From Blautia sp. (lineage in GTDB: Bacteria > Bacillota > Clostridia > Lachnospirales > Lachnospiraceae), in NCBI GenBank assembly GCA_029257805.1, contig JARIAR010000036.1, forward strand, positions 37,019 through 101,018: a stretch of 64,000 nt of DNA, read 5' to 3'. Positions within the stretch are counted from its first letter, which is position 1. Each line of letters opens with the position of its first letter. This document shows, piece after piece, positions 17,686-26,508 of this stretch. The position numbers and the translations under genes are program-made. The notes below the pieces were generated by a model. It saw only the letters and a program-made list of their open reading frames with translations, searched no databases and was not told the DNA's origin.

Positions 17686-18060
17686 TTATTCCTCCTCGGA
17701 AATGATTTTTACCATTTCAATAATATCGTTTGTATTCAGGTTACATTCAGCTGCAAGTTGACAGATTGTTTTGATATGTTCTTCTATTTCTTTTAAATTT
17801 GCTTCTCGGATAATTTCTGTATTTCTAGCTGCAACATAAGATCCTTTTCCTGCCACAGAGTAAATATATCCCTCTTTTTCAAGTTCATCATAGGCTCGTT
17901 TTGTTGTAATCACACTGATGCGTAAATCTTTTGCAAGATTGCGGATGGAGGGAAGAAGGTCTCCCTCATTTAGTTTTCCAGAGATGATAAGTGTTTTAAT
18001 TTGAACATAAATCTGTTCGTAAATAGGCTGGTTGTTAGCATTGCTTATAATAATATTCAT
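17686..18060 (-). CDS. GntR-family regulator, YtrA subfamily
   Basis: 124 residues: an N-terminal GntR winged helix (PIYEQIYVQIKTLIISGKLN, then LPSIRNLAKDLRISVITTKRAYDELEKEGY and the wing SVAGKGSYVA) and only a short ~50-residue C-terminal dimerisation helix pair, the YtrA layout. ATG at 18060. It is the first gene of the exporter operon, and a palindrome in front of it is the likely operator, so it is probably an autorepressor. Confidence 0.9.
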   Translation of the reverse strand: MNIIISNANNQPIYEQIYVQIKTLIISGKLNEGDLLPSIRNLAKDLRISVITTKRAYDELEKEGYIYSVAGKGSYVAARNTEIIREANLKEIEEHIKTICQLAAECNLNTNDIIEMVKIISEEE

Positions 18061-18074
18061 AATTTATCCCCTAG

Positions 18075-18111
18075 GTATATACTGTTCATATAAACTATAT
18101 ACAGTATATAC
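18075..18111 (-). promoter_or_regulatory. Palindromic operator of the GntR/ABC operon
   Basis: Perfect 11-bp inverted repeat GTATATACTGT (18075-18085) and ACAGTATATAC (18101-18111), 15 bases apart, 15 bp upstream of the GntR start codon and overlapping AT-rich sequence that could provide the promoter -10. YtrA-type regulators bind such two-arm sites. Binding is inferred from position. Confidence 0.7.
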
Positions 18112-18222
18112 TATGCGCGAGGGGTTGTCAAGTTTTGATAAAAAATAAAAGAAGGAAAATTTTAGTTGCTTTTTTCTACTAAATGGTGTAATTTTATTAG
18201 AATCATAAAAGGAGGAATGAAT

Positions 18223-18597
18223 ATGGAATATGTATATGATCTTTTAGGACGAGAACATGGTGAACAGAACAGCAGTGCCTGTACGTATCGTCAGATTGGG
18301 ATGGAAGAAGCTCAGGAAATGATGGAAAAAGAAAAGAATTATATTTTACTGGATGTACGCACGGAAGAAGAATTTGTTCAGGGTCATATTCCGGGGGCTA
18401 TAAATATTCCTAATGAGCGAATCAGCATGCAGAAGCTGTCGGAACTTCCGGATGAGGAGCAGCTTATTATGGTTTATTGCAGAAGTGGAGTACGTAGCAA
18501 ACAGGCAGCTCAAAAGCTTGTAAAAGCAGGATATCATAACATTACGGAGTTTGGAGGAATCCTGGATTGGCCAGGGGAAACAGATGTTGCGTATTAA
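18223..18597 (+). CDS. Rhodanese-like sulfurtransferase domain protein
   Basis: 124 residues from ATG 18223; AAAGGAGG at 18208-18215 sits seven bases before it, whereas an in-frame ATG at 18217 would be too close. The single rhodanese domain shows LLDVRTEEEFVQGHIPGAINIP and the active-site loop YCRSGVRS with Cys at residue 86, then AGYHNITEFGGILDW. It should carry persulfide sulfur; the donor or acceptor is unknown. Standing alone between the GntR locus and the LytTR pair, with its own terminator at 18647-18685. Confidence 0.9.
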   Translation: MEYVYDLLGREHGEQNSSACTYRQIGMEEAQEMMEKEKNYILLDVRTEEEFVQGHIPGAINIPNERISMQKLSELPDEEQLIMVYCRSGVRSKQAAQKLVKAGYHNITEFGGILDWPGETDVAY

Positions 18598-18646
18598 AGT
18601 GAATATATGATCATTTATTGATTTTATAGTTTGAATATCGTCATGG

Positions 18647-18685
18647 AAAGCAATGGAGGAGTTTTCTCTGTTGCTTTTATTTTTT
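18647..18685 (+). terminator. Terminator after the rhodanese gene
   Basis: Stem AAAGCAA (18647-18653) with TTGCTTT (18671-18677), loop of 17 with partial internal pairing, followed by TATTTTTTG. Confidence 0.55.
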
Positions 18686-18803
18686 GCGTTGAAATGCAAT
18701 GGAAAAAGGAAAGCCGTTTATATGGAAAATAATACCGATTATAGAAAATCGGTTGATATAAAGATCAGAGATTTTTATAATACCAGCATAAGGAGGTGGT
18801 ACA

Positions 18804-19244
18804 GTGAAATATGAAGTTCAAATTGATCCATTATATCAGGAACCGAAAGTGGTTATTCTGACTGCGGAATTGACAGAGGAAATCAACATTCTGATAAAAA
18901 AACTTTCAGAAAATGTACCTTCTGTTATAACCGGGGTAAAAGATGAAAAAATTAAGATTTTGGAACAGGAGGAACTTGTGCGTATTTATGCAAGTGCCGG
19001 AAAGGTTATGGCTGTAACAGAGCAGGGAGAGTATAGTTTGCGGCTGCGGCTTTACGAAGTGGAGGAAAGGTTAAAAAAAGAATCCTTTGTACGGATTTCA
19101 AATTCGGAAATTGTAAATTTAAAGAAAGTTAGAAATTTTGATTTAAGTATTGCGGGAACAATATCTATTAAAATGTCTGATGGAACAGTTTCCTATGCTT
19201 CCCGGCGTTTTGTTTCTAAAATCAAAAAAATTTTAGGTATATGA
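18804..19244 (+). CDS. LytTR-family DNA-binding regulator
   Basis: 146 residues from GTG 18804, with AGGAGG at 18791-18796. The C-terminal ~95 residues form a LytTR domain (RIYASAGKVMAVTEQGEY, FVRISNSEIVNLKKVRNFDL, then YASRRFVSKIKKIL); the N-terminal ~45 residues are a short extension without a receiver domain. It is followed within 10 bp by a DUF3021 membrane protein, a recurrent pair in Firmicutes in which the membrane protein is thought to modulate the LytTR factor. Target genes unknown; the pair may control itself. Confidence 0.88.
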   Translation: MKYEVQIDPLYQEPKVVILTAELTEEINILIKKLSENVPSVITGVKDEKIKILEQEELVRIYASAGKVMAVTEQGEYSLRLRLYEVEERLKKESFVRISNSEIVNLKKVRNFDLSIAGTISIKMSDGTVSYASRRFVSKIKKILGI

Positions 19245-19254
19245 GGTGATTATA

Positions 19255-19719
19255 ATGAAAAAGAAAGCATTTTTACGAGGTTTGCTTGGGTTTCCTTTAG
19301 GAATTGCAATTGGTCATGTTATTTCTGTGATTTGTTCCCTATGGTTTGGGGATGGAACATTCCAGCCCTGTACTTCTGAACTGATTGCTTTGGCAGGGAA
19401 TGAAGTGAATGCGATTATCTTGCAGACATTTTTTTGCGGTATAGTAGGAACTGGATTTGCGGCCAGTTCTGTTGTATGGGAAAAAGAAACATGGAGTATT
19501 GCAAAGCAGACAGGAAGTTATTTTTTGATCAATTCACTAATCATGCTGCCTGTTGCGTATTTTTTACAGTGGATGGAACATAGTTTAAAGGGGTTTTTGA
19601 TCTATTTTGGTTTATTTACATTTTATTTTGGGATAATGTGGGTAATACAATATTTTATCTGGAAGCACACTTTGAAAAAAATGAATAAAAGGCTTTCTGA
19701 TATGATCAATGACAAATAG
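19255..19719 (+). CDS. DUF3021 family membrane protein
   Basis: 154 residues from ATG 19255 (GAGGTG at 19243-19248 overlaps the LytTR stop codon). Four hydrophobic segments are visible, starting at LLGFPLGIAIGHVISVICSL, with short basic loops and a basic C-terminus (KHTLKKMNKRLSD). This is the usual size and topology of DUF3021 proteins paired with LytTR regulators. Biochemical function is not known. Confidence 0.85.
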   Translation: MKKKAFLRGLLGFPLGIAIGHVISVICSLWFGDGTFQPCTSELIALAGNEVNAIILQTFFCGIVGTGFAASSVVWEKETWSIAKQTGSYFLINSLIMLPVAYFLQWMEHSLKGFLIYFGLFTFYFGIMWVIQYFIWKHTLKKMNKRLSDMINDK

Positions 19720-19796
19720 TGTGGCTGATTTTGTCTTGAAGATGTTGTCTGCCAATGTCAAAAAGCATTTTTTTATCTAGAAGAGAAACAGAAAAG

Positions 19797-19872
19797 GTCG
19801 AAACAAATCGAACGAAAGTCCAGTAAAATCGCCAGTTTCGGCTTGATTTCCCCATCTGCGTTCCTCTATAAT
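19797..19872 (+). promoter_or_regulatory. spo0A promoter region with 0A-box-like sites
   Basis: A vegetative-type promoter is visible: TTGATT 19843-19848, 18-bp spacer, TATAAT 19867-19872. Just upstream at 19797-19815 are two TCGAA-containing words (GGTCGAA and AATCGAA) close to the 0A box TGTCGAA, which would allow Spo0A autoregulation. The promoter match is good; the 0A boxes are imperfect and tentative. Confidence 0.5.
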
Positions 19873-19959
19873 ATATATCTGTGATGTGCAAGAGAGCACA
19901 CCTTTTGGCCTCGGTGTTTTGTGCAAATACATAGCTGTAGATGAGGAGGAGACAGCCTG

Positions 19960-20769
19960 ATGGAGAAGTTGAATGTAGCAATTGCAGATGATAATGAAAA
20001 AATGGTAGAAGTACTTGGAAGAATGATTGAAAATGATAAGGACCTTGAACTGGTTGGAAAGGCACATAATGGGGAAGAAATCTGCAGTATTATAAAAGAA
20101 AAACATCCAGATGTGGTAATATTGGATATTATTATGCCGAAAGTGGATGGATTATCCGTCATGGAGCGGTTTTCACATGAGACAGATGGAAAAAAAGTAC
20201 CATCGTTTATTGTGGTTTCAGCAGTGGGGCAGGAGCAGATTACAGAAGATGCTTTTAATTTGGGTGCGGATTATTATATGTTAAAACCGTTTGATAATCG
20301 AATGCTTTTAAACAGGATCAAGCATATTCGTCGCCTGGGAGATAGAAGGATCCGGGAAATAGGACGGTCTGTGCAGGAAGAGAAAACTGCAGGCAGCGTT
20401 CCAAAAGGGAATCTGGAAACAGATGTGACGAATATCATACACGAGATCGGGGTACCGGCACACATTAAAGGATATCAATATTTGCGGGATGCTATCATAT
20501 TATCCGTTAATGATATGGAAATGTTGAATTCTATTACAAAAATCCTATATCCTACCATTGCTAAGAAACATCAGACAACTCCAAGCAGAGTAGAGCGGGC
20601 GATTCGTCATGCAATTGAAGTAGCATGGAGCAGAGGCAAAATGGATACAATTGATGAGCTGTTTGGGTACACTGTAAGCACGGGAAAAGGAAAGCCTACA
20701 AATTCTGAATTTATTGCATTAATTGCAGATAAAATCAGACTAGAATATAAAAATCGGTCTTTTCATTAG
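19960..20769 (+). CDS. spo0A: Stage 0 sporulation protein A, master regulator
   Basis: 269 residues, full length. Residues 1-125 are a response-regulator receiver with acidic pocket ADDN (10-13), phosphoacceptor Asp56 in VVILDIIMP, and Lys in MLKPF. The C-terminal Spo0A effector domain (~residues 155-269) contains the recognition-helix segment [18 protein letters not shown] and the sigma-contact region that follows ([22 protein letters not shown]). ATG 19960 follows GAGGAGGAGA. In most clostridia spo0A directly follows spoIVB; here about 15 kb separates them, so it must use its own promoter. Confidence 0.97.
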   Translation: MEKLNVAIADDNEKMVEVLGRMIENDKDLELVGKAHNGEEICSIIKEKHPDVVILDIIMPKVDGLSVMERFSHETDGKKVPSFIVVSAVGQEQITEDAFNLGADYYMLKPFDNRMLLNRIKHIRRLGDRRIREIGRSVQEEKTAGSVPKGNLETDVTNIIHEIGVPAHIKGYQYLRDAIILSVNDMEMLNSITKILYPTIAKKHQTTPSRVERAIRHAIEVAWSRGKMDTIDELFGYTVSTGKGKPTNSEFIALIADKIRLEYKNRSFH

Positions 20770-20869
20770 AATGTTTTTCATGTATAATAAATACTAAATA
20801 AATGTATTGGAAGATCTGGAAAAAATGGTCTTTAGCGTATGAAAAGCTACCAAGGAGGGGAAATTACGC

Positions 20870-22315
20870 ATGAAAAAAATTCTATTTGCAACATCTGAAG
20901 CAGTTCCATTTATTAAAACCGGCGGACTGGCTGATGTAGCCGGTTCTTTACCAAAATATTTTGATAAAAAGTATTTTGATATTCGTGTCATTCTTCCAAA
21001 GTATGCCTGTATGAAGCAGGAATGGAAGGATAAAATGGAGTATATTACACATTTTTACATGGATCTTGGTTATAAGAACTGTTATGTGGGAATTATGCAC
21101 ATGGAATACGAAGGAATCCAGTTCTATTTCATTGATAACGAATATTATTTTAGTGGACCGAAACCGTATGACAGTGCCCCATGGGATTTGGAAAAATTTG
21201 CTTTTTTCTCAAAAGCAGTACTTTCTGTACTTCCGGTGATTGGTTTTCGACCAGATGTTATTCACTGTCATGACTGGCAAACAGGACTTGTGCCGGTTTA
21301 TCTACATGATAGTTTTCAACAAAATGAATTTTTCTGGGGAATCAAGACCGTTATGACGATCCATAATCTGAAATTCCAGGGTGTATGGGACGTGAAAACA
21401 GTAAAGGATATTACAGGCTTGTCCAGTTATTATTTTGCACCTGATAAGCTGGAAGCATATAAAGATGCAAACTTCCTGAAAGGCGGTATTGTATTTGCAG
21501 ATGCAGTGACAACTGTCAGCAATACATATGCAGAAGAAATAAAAACTCCATTTTACGGAGAAGGTCTTGATGGACTTCTTTGTGCACGTTCCCATGATTT
21601 AAGAGGCATCGTAAATGGAATTGATTATAATGCTTTTGATCCGGAAACAGATCCTTATATTAAAAACCATTATAATGCAAAGACATTCCGTAAAGAAAAA
21701 ATAAAAAATAAAATAGCCCTTCAAAAAGAACTTGGGCTGGAAGAAGATCCAAAAGCGATGATGATTGGAATTGTTTCCCGTCTTACAGATCAAAAAGGTT
21801 TTGATCTCATCGCATATATCATGGATGAATTATGTCAGGATGCAATACAGATTGTTGCCCTTGGAACAGGAGAAGAAAGATATGAAAATATGTTCCGGCA
21901 TTTTGACTGGAAATATCATGGAAAGGTTTCGGCACAGATTTATTACGATGAAGCAATGTCACATCGTGTATACGCTGCATCTGATGCATTCCTGATGCCA
22001 TCCCTTTTTGAACCGTGCGGATTGAGTCAGCTTATGAGCCTTCGTTATGGTACGCTTCCTATTGTGCGTGAGACAGGCGGATTAAAAGATACAGTAGAAC
22101 CATATAATGAATTTGAGGGCACCGGAACCGGATTTTCTTTCCGTAATTATAATGCTCATGAAATGCTTTATACCATTCGAAATGCAGAACGTATTTTTTA
22201 TGATAAAAAAAGAGAATGGAATAAAATGGTAGATCGTGCTATGGCAAAAGATTTTTCCTGGCATAATTCTGCACGTCAATATGAAGAAATGTATAACTGG
22301 CTGATTGGGGAATAG
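20870..22315 (+). CDS. glgA: Glycogen synthase (ADP-glucose type)
   Basis: GT5 glycosyltransferase that extends alpha-1,4-glucan from ADP-glucose. 481 residues with the N-terminal KTGGLADVAGSLP nucleotide-sugar loop, HCHDWQTGLVPVYL, and in the C-terminal Rossmann domain GIVSRLTDQKGFDLI and the retaining-GT EX7E region FEPCGLSQL...RETGGLKDTV. ATG 20870 has AAGGAGGGG at 20851-20859. The gene stands alone without glgC/glgD/glgP nearby; it is followed by two small coat-like genes. Confidence 0.95.
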   Translation: MKKILFATSEAVPFIKTGGLADVAGSLPKYFDKKYFDIRVILPKYACMKQEWKDKMEYITHFYMDLGYKNCYVGIMHMEYEGIQFYFIDNEYYFSGPKPYDSAPWDLEKFAFFSKAVLSVLPVIGFRPDVIHCHDWQTGLVPVYLHDSFQQNEFFWGIKTVMTIHNLKFQGVWDVKTVKDITGLSSYYFAPDKLEAYKDANFLKGGIVFADAVTTVSNTYAEEIKTPFYGEGLDGLLCARSHDLRGIVNGIDYNAFDPETDPYIKNHYNAKTFRKEKIKNKIALQKELGLEEDPKAMMIGIVSRLTDQKGFDLIAYIMDELCQDAIQIVALGTGEERYENMFRHFDWKYHGKVSAQIYYDEAMSHRVYAASDAFLMPSLFEPCGLSQLMSLRYGTLPIVRETGGLKDTVEPYNEFEGTGTGFSFRNYNAHEMLYTIRNAERIFYDKKREWNKMVDRAMAKDFSWHNSARQYEEMYNWLIGE

Positions 22316-22369
22316 AAAAAAATTTTTTTGAGATACTATCTATTGAAATAAATTGCAGGAGGTAGTATC

Positions 22370-22555
22370 ATGACAGATCTTTCAGAACTGGATTTACAAA
22401 ATTTACGTCATTTAATCGGCGGCTTTGACACCACACACTGTAAAATGGATGCTTATGCACAGCAGGCAATGGATCAGGAAGTAAAACAGTTTTTTCAGAA
22501 AGCAGCCCAGTCTGCTTTACAGAATAAACAGCAGCTTATGCAGTTTTTACAGTAG
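22370..22555 (+). CDS. Small protein, probably spore-coat associated
   Basis: 61 residues, ATG 22370 with AGGAGG at 22357-22362. The sequence (ELDLQNLRHLIGGFDTTHCKMDAYAQQA, ending in a Gln-rich NKQQLMQFLQ) is helical and has no membrane segment. It is 12 bp before a CotF-like gene and almost certainly in the same transcript. Pairs of such small proteins are typical of coat-protein loci in clostridia. The assignment rests on context. Confidence 0.6.
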   Translation: MTDLSELDLQNLRHLIGGFDTTHCKMDAYAQQAMDQEVKQFFQKAAQSALQNKQQLMQFLQ

Positions 22556-22567
22556 GAGGAAGAAGAG

Positions 22568-22825
22568 ATGGCGATGAATGAAAAGACAATGGTAGTGGAC
22601 ACTCTTACAGGAATAAACGGAGAACTTGTGCGATATGGGGAGATGATTCCCCAGACAGGAAATCCACAATTAAAGCAGGCATTAAAGGAACTTCGTGGTC
22701 AGTGCGAAATGTCACAGGAAGAGATATTCAGGATTGCTAGAACAAAGGGATATTATGTACCTGCAGCTAAGGCAACCCAGGAAGAAGTTGCACATGTTCG
22801 TTCTGTTGTAAGTCAGGGCTGGTAA
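22568..22825 (+). CDS. CotF-like spore coat protein
   Basis: 85 residues from ATG 22568 (AGGAGGAAG just upstream; a second ATG at 22574 is possible). The pattern MNEKTMVVDTLTGINGELVRYGEM, then QMSQEEIFRIARTKGYYVPA-like C-terminal segment, resembles the Coat_F family of ferritin-like helical coat proteins, in a short form. Likely made in the mother cell during sporulation; no sporulation promoter could be defined. Confidence 0.7.
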   Translation: MAMNEKTMVVDTLTGINGELVRYGEMIPQTGNPQLKQALKELRGQCEMSQEEIFRIARTKGYYVPAAKATQEEVAHVRSVVSQGW

Positions 22826-22902
22826 GGAAAAGAGAAAAAATACCGGCAGATTGCGATGTCCTTTTCCGGTAAACAAGATAAATATCAAAATGAGAGATGC
22901 TG

Positions 22903-22935
22903 AACGACCGTACGAAATAAAGTGCGGTCGTTTTT
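22903..22935 (+). terminator. Terminator after the coat-protein pair
   Basis: Stem AACGACCG (22903-22910) with CGGTCGTT (22925-22932), extended inward by AC/GT pairing, followed by TTTTTCG. Confidence 0.75.
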
Positions 22936-22995
22936 CGTTGCAGAATTTAGCAGAGTCCATCATTTATTCTCTTTTATGATAACGAAATAAAAACC

Positions 22996-23024
22996 TTGAC
23001 AATAACTTTCTTTTATAATACTAT
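22996..23024 (+). promoter_or_regulatory. recA promoter
   Basis: TTGACA at 22996-23001, 17-bp spacer, TACTAT at 23019-23024. The TATAAT at 23014 is too close to the -35 to be used with it. The LexA box lies just downstream of the expected start. Confidence 0.75.
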
Positions 23025-23038
23025 GTACATAGAAAACA

Positions 23039-23052
23039 CGAACATAGGTTCG
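23039..23052 (+). promoter_or_regulatory. LexA (SOS) box in front of recA
   Basis: CGAACATAGGTTCG, a symmetric match to the Gram-positive LexA/DinR consensus (CGAAC, four bases, GTTCG), about 10 bases after the expected transcription start of recA. LexA bound here would block transcription until RecA filaments trigger its cleavage. Confidence 0.85.
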
Positions 23053-23091
23053 CTGATTAAAAATATAGATAAACAGGGAGAAACGAATAGA

Positions 23092-24141
23092 ATGATTAGT
23101 GAAGAAAAACAGAAAGCGCTGGAGGCTGCTCTTGGGCAGATAGAGAAGCAATATGGCAAAGGTTCCGTTATGAAATTAGGAGAACAGGAAGCCAATATGC
23201 ATATTGAAGCGGTTCCCACAGGCTCATTAAGTCTTGATATTGCTCTTGGTGTAGGCGGAGTTCCCAAAGGACGTATTATAGAAATTTACGGGCCGGAATC
23301 AAGTGGTAAAACAACAGTTGCACTGCACATGGTTTCAGAAGTTCAGAAAAGAGGCGGTATTGCAGGGTTTATCGATGCAGAACATGCACTGGATCCGGTA
23401 TATGCCAAGAATATAGGAGTAGATATTGATAATCTTTATATTTCACAGCCGGACAGTGGTGAGCAGGCACTGGAAATTACAGAAACAATGGTTCGTTCCG
23501 GAGCAGTAGATATCGTTATTGTAGACTCTGTTGCTGCGCTGGTACCAAAAGCTGAAATTGATGGAGATATGGGAGACAGTCATGTAGGTCTTCAGGCAAG
23601 ATTGATGTCACAGGCATTGCGTAAACTTACATCTATTATCAGTAAATCTAATTGTGTTGTGATTTTTATTAACCAGCTGCGTGAAAAAGTTGGCGTTATG
23701 TTTGGAAATCCGGAAACTACTACTGGTGGACGTGCGCTGAAGTTTTATTCTTCTGTACGTCTTGATGTACGTCGTGTAGAAACTTTGAAACAGGGCGGAG
23801 AAATGGTTGGAAACCATACAAAGGTAAAGGTTGTAAAAAACAAAGTAGCGCCGCCTTTTAAACAGGCTGAGTTTGATATTATGTTTGGAACGGGAATATC
23901 CAAAGAAGGAGATGTTCTTGATCTGGCAGTGGAATGTTCGATTGTGAATAAGAGTGGTGCATGGTATGCTTACGAAGGAAATAAAATTGGGCAGGGACGT
24001 GAAAATGCAAAGATTTTTCTGAAAGAACATCCGGAAATTTGCGAGGAAATTGAAAAGAAAGTAAGAACACATTATAATCTTCTTCCGGGAAATAGTGAGG
24101 AAGGAACAGAAGAAAAAGCAGCATTAGAGGTAGAAGAATAA
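23092..24141 (+). CDS. recA: Recombinase RecA
   Basis: 349 residues from ATG 23092 (GGGAG upstream); earlier in-frame starts would run into the promoter and LexA box and are rejected. Walker [13 protein letters not shown]-motif region [24 protein letters not shown] with loop L2, and the C-terminal acidic tail ([14 protein letters not shown]) are all present. Forms the nucleoprotein filament for strand exchange and co-protease activation of LexA. Followed by recX. Confidence 0.98.
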   Translation: MISEEKQKALEAALGQIEKQYGKGSVMKLGEQEANMHIEAVPTGSLSLDIALGVGGVPKGRIIEIYGPESSGKTTVALHMVSEVQKRGGIAGFIDAEHALDPVYAKNIGVDIDNLYISQPDSGEQALEITETMVRSGAVDIVIVDSVAALVPKAEIDGDMGDSHVGLQARLMSQALRKLTSIISKSNCVVIFINQLREKVGVMFGNPETTTGGRALKFYSSVRLDVRRVETLKQGGEMVGNHTKVKVVKNKVAPPFKQAEFDIMFGTGISKEGDVLDLAVECSIVNKSGAWYAYEGNKIGQGRENAKIFLKEHPEICEEIEKKVRTHYNLLPGNSEEGTEEKAALEVEE

Positions 24142-24200
24142 AATAGAAGCGGACAATGTTGAAAACGCGCAGAGCGACAAAACTGTCCGAAAGGAGAATA

Positions 24201-24701
24201 ATGGCGGTTACAGAGGAAAAGAAAAATGCCAGAAGAAAGGCTATGAGACTTTTAGAGCATATGGACCGCACAGAAAGAGGCCTGTCTGAGCGGTTGCATC
24301 AGGCAGGCTTTTCTTCGGAAGCGGTAGAGGATGCAATGCAATATGTGCGTTCTTACGGGTATATAAATGATGAAAGGTATGCTTTTCAATATATTTCTTA
24401 TCGCATACACGATAAGAGCCAGAAGAAAATCCTGGATGAGCTGAGACATAAGGGGATAGATCGAAACGTAGCACTGGAGGCATGGGAGAGGGTATTGGAA
24501 ATAGAAGAACCGGATGAGAGAGCAATTTTAAGAAAACTGATCCAAAAAAAATATGAATCCGGTGCAAGAATCAGTGAAAAAGAGATGCGGCGTTTATATG
24601 GACAACTTGCAAGGCGGGGATTTAAAGCAGGGGATATTGTTTCGGTATTGGAAGAATTAGATATCGTTTTTTTTAAGGACGAAAATGATTGTATTTTTTA
24701 G
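24201..24701 (+). CDS. recX: Regulatory protein RecX
   Basis: 166 residues from ATG 24201, with AAAGGAG at 24190-24196; upstream in-frame starts lack a binding site. It has three-helix RecX repeats: ARRKAMRLLEHMDRTERGLSERLHQAGF, AMQYVRSYGYINDERYAFQYI, and RLYGQLARRGFKAGDIVSVL. RecX binds RecA filaments and limits their activity. The position 59 bp behind recA is the usual one and suggests SOS co-expression. Confidence 0.92.
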   Translation: MAVTEEKKNARRKAMRLLEHMDRTERGLSERLHQAGFSSEAVEDAMQYVRSYGYINDERYAFQYISYRIHDKSQKKILDELRHKGIDRNVALEAWERVLEIEEPDERAILRKLIQKKYESGARISEKEMRRLYGQLARRGFKAGDIVSVLEELDIVFFKDENDCIF

Positions 24702-24729
24702 AAAATATGAAACAATTCTTTAGAAAAAC

Positions 24730-24758
24730 TTGACATAAGTATGAAAAACAGATAAACT
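24730..24758 (+). promoter_or_regulatory. rny promoter
   Basis: TTGACA at 24730-24735, 17-bp spacer, TAAACT at 24753-24758, about 47 bp before the GTG start of the RNase Y gene. Confidence 0.65.
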
Positions 24759-24805
24759 TGTATTGTTGTATTTGTACAATGAAAACTAAATAAGGAGGTG
24801 CTCCT

Positions 24806-26368
24806 GTGACAGGCACAACTATTATTGTTGCAATTGTCGCTGTGGTAGTCGCGTTACTTATTGCGGTTCCTGTTACTTGTAAAGTTGCTGTAGGAAAAAA
24901 AATGCAGGCAGATGCAGAAGTTATTGGTACAGCAGAAGACAAAGCAAGAAGCATCATAGATGAAGCTCTGAAAACAGCCGAAACTAAAAAAAGAGAAGCT
25001 TTATTAGAAGTGAAGGAAGAATCTCTCCGTACAAAAAATGAATTGGAGAAAGAAACCAAGGAACGTAGAAACGAACTGCAGAAATATGAAAAGCGTGTTT
25101 TATCAAAGGAAGAATCAGTAGATAAAAAGGCGGATGCAGTGGAAAAGCGCGAATCAGAATGCACAGTTAGACTTGCAGAATTACAAAAGAAAGAAAAACG
25201 TGTAGAAGAACTTGAGCTGAAAGGAATACAGGAACTGGAGCGAGTTTCCGGTCTTACCTCCGATCAGGCAAAAGAAGAACTACTGAAATCTGTGGAAGAC
25301 GATGTAAAAGTTGATGTTGCAAGACTCTACAAAGAACTGGAAAGCAGAGCAAAGGAAGAAGCAGGAAAGAAAGCGAAAGAATATGTGGTAAATGCAATCC
25401 AGAAATGTGCAGTGGATCATGTATCTGAAACAACAATTTCTGTTGTGCAGCTTCCAAGCGATGAGATGAAAGGAAGGATTATCGGTCGTGAAGGTCGTAA
25501 TATCCGTACTTTGGAAACATTAACAGGTGTGGATCTGATTATTGATGATACTCCGGAAGCGGTTGTGTTATCCGCATTTGATCCCGTACGTCGTGAAGTT
25601 GCAAGAGTAGCATTGGAAAAACTGATTGTGGACGGGCGAATTCATCCGGCAAGGATTGAAGAAATGGTGGAGAAGGCGCAAAAAGAAGTAGAAGTGCAGA
25701 TTCGAGAAGAAGGTGAAACTGCAGCTATGGATGTAGGAGTTCACGGAATCCATCCGGAACTTTTGAAACTTCTTGGTCGAATGAAGTTCCGTTCCAGCTA
25801 TGGACAGAATGCGTTAAAGCATTCCATAGAAGTTGCCCAGTTAGCAGGATTGCTGGCAGGAGAAGTTGGAGCAGATGTACGTATTGCCAAACGTGCCGGT
25901 CTTCTTCATGATATTGGTAAATCAATAGATCATGAAGTAGAAGGTTCTCATATTCAGATTGGTGTTGATCTTTGTAAGAAATATAAAGAATCTGCTGTTG
26001 TAATAAATGCAGTAGCAGCACATCATGGTGATGTAGAACCGGAATCTCTGGTAGCATGTATTGTTCAGGCGGCAGATGCAATTTCTGCAGCAAGACCTGG
26101 AGCTAGAAGAGAAACACTGGAAACATATACAAATCGTCTGAAACAATTAGAAGATATTGCCAATGAATTTAAAGGGGTAGACAAATCCTTTGCAATTCAG
26201 GCGGGACGCGAGATTCGTGTAATGGTAGTACCGGAACATGTAAGCGATGCCGATATGGTAATTCTTGCAAAAGATATTTCCAAACAGATTGAAGCAGAAC
26301 TTGAATATCCGGGACAAATTAAAGTAAATGTTATTCGCGAGAGTCGTGCTGTAGATTATGCACGGTAA
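24806..26368 (+). CDS. rny: Ribonuclease Y
   Basis: Membrane-anchored endoribonuclease that starts bulk mRNA decay in Firmicutes. 520 residues from GTG 24806 (AAGGAGGTG at 24791-24799). One N-terminal membrane helix, a long Glu/Lys-rich coiled coil (~residues 45-200), a KH domain with [11 protein letters not shown], and an HD metal phosphohydrolase domain with LLHDIGKS and the later HHGD histidines. Full length, with the family's conserved C-terminal [10 protein letters not shown]. Monocistronic between its own promoter and terminator. Confidence 0.97.
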   Translation: MTGTTIIVAIVAVVVALLIAVPVTCKVAVGKKMQADAEVIGTAEDKARSIIDEALKTAETKKREALLEVKEESLRTKNELEKETKERRNELQKYEKRVLSKEESVDKKADAVEKRESECTVRLAELQKKEKRVEELELKGIQELERVSGLTSDQAKEELLKSVEDDVKVDVARLYKELESRAKEEAGKKAKEYVVNAIQKCAVDHVSETTISVVQLPSDEMKGRIIGREGRNIRTLETLTGVDLIIDDTPEAVVLSAFDPVRREVARVALEKLIVDGRIHPARIEEMVEKAQKEVEVQIREEGETAAMDVGVHGIHPELLKLLGRMKFRSSYGQNALKHSIEVAQLAGLLAGEVGADVRIAKRAGLLHDIGKSIDHEVEGSHIQIGVDLCKKYKESAVVINAVAAHHGDVEPESLVACIVQAADAISAARPGARRETLETYTNRLKQLEDIANEFKGVDKSFAIQAGREIRVMVVPEHVSDADMVILAKDISKQIEAELEYPGQIKVNVIRESRAVDYAR

Positions 26369-26410
26369 ATCTGGAAATCAATATATTTTCCAATGAAATG
26401 AAATATGAGG

Positions 26411-26444
26411 CCGGGTGGAATTTTTAATTCCACCCGGTTTTTTG
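26411..26444 (+). terminator. Terminator after rny
   Basis: Perfect 12-bp stem CCGGGTGGAATT (26411-26422) with AATTCCACCCGG (26426-26437), followed by TTTTTTTG. Confidence 0.9.
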
Positions 26445-26508
26445 TTGTGCATATATATTCTTACGCATAAAGAGAACTATTTTTACGTAATATATACAGG
26501 GTGAGAAA

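Noticed and set aside
22316..22335. AAAAAAATTTTTTT after glgA as a terminator
   Set aside because: There is no GC-containing stem, only a symmetric A/T run; it is too weak to call.
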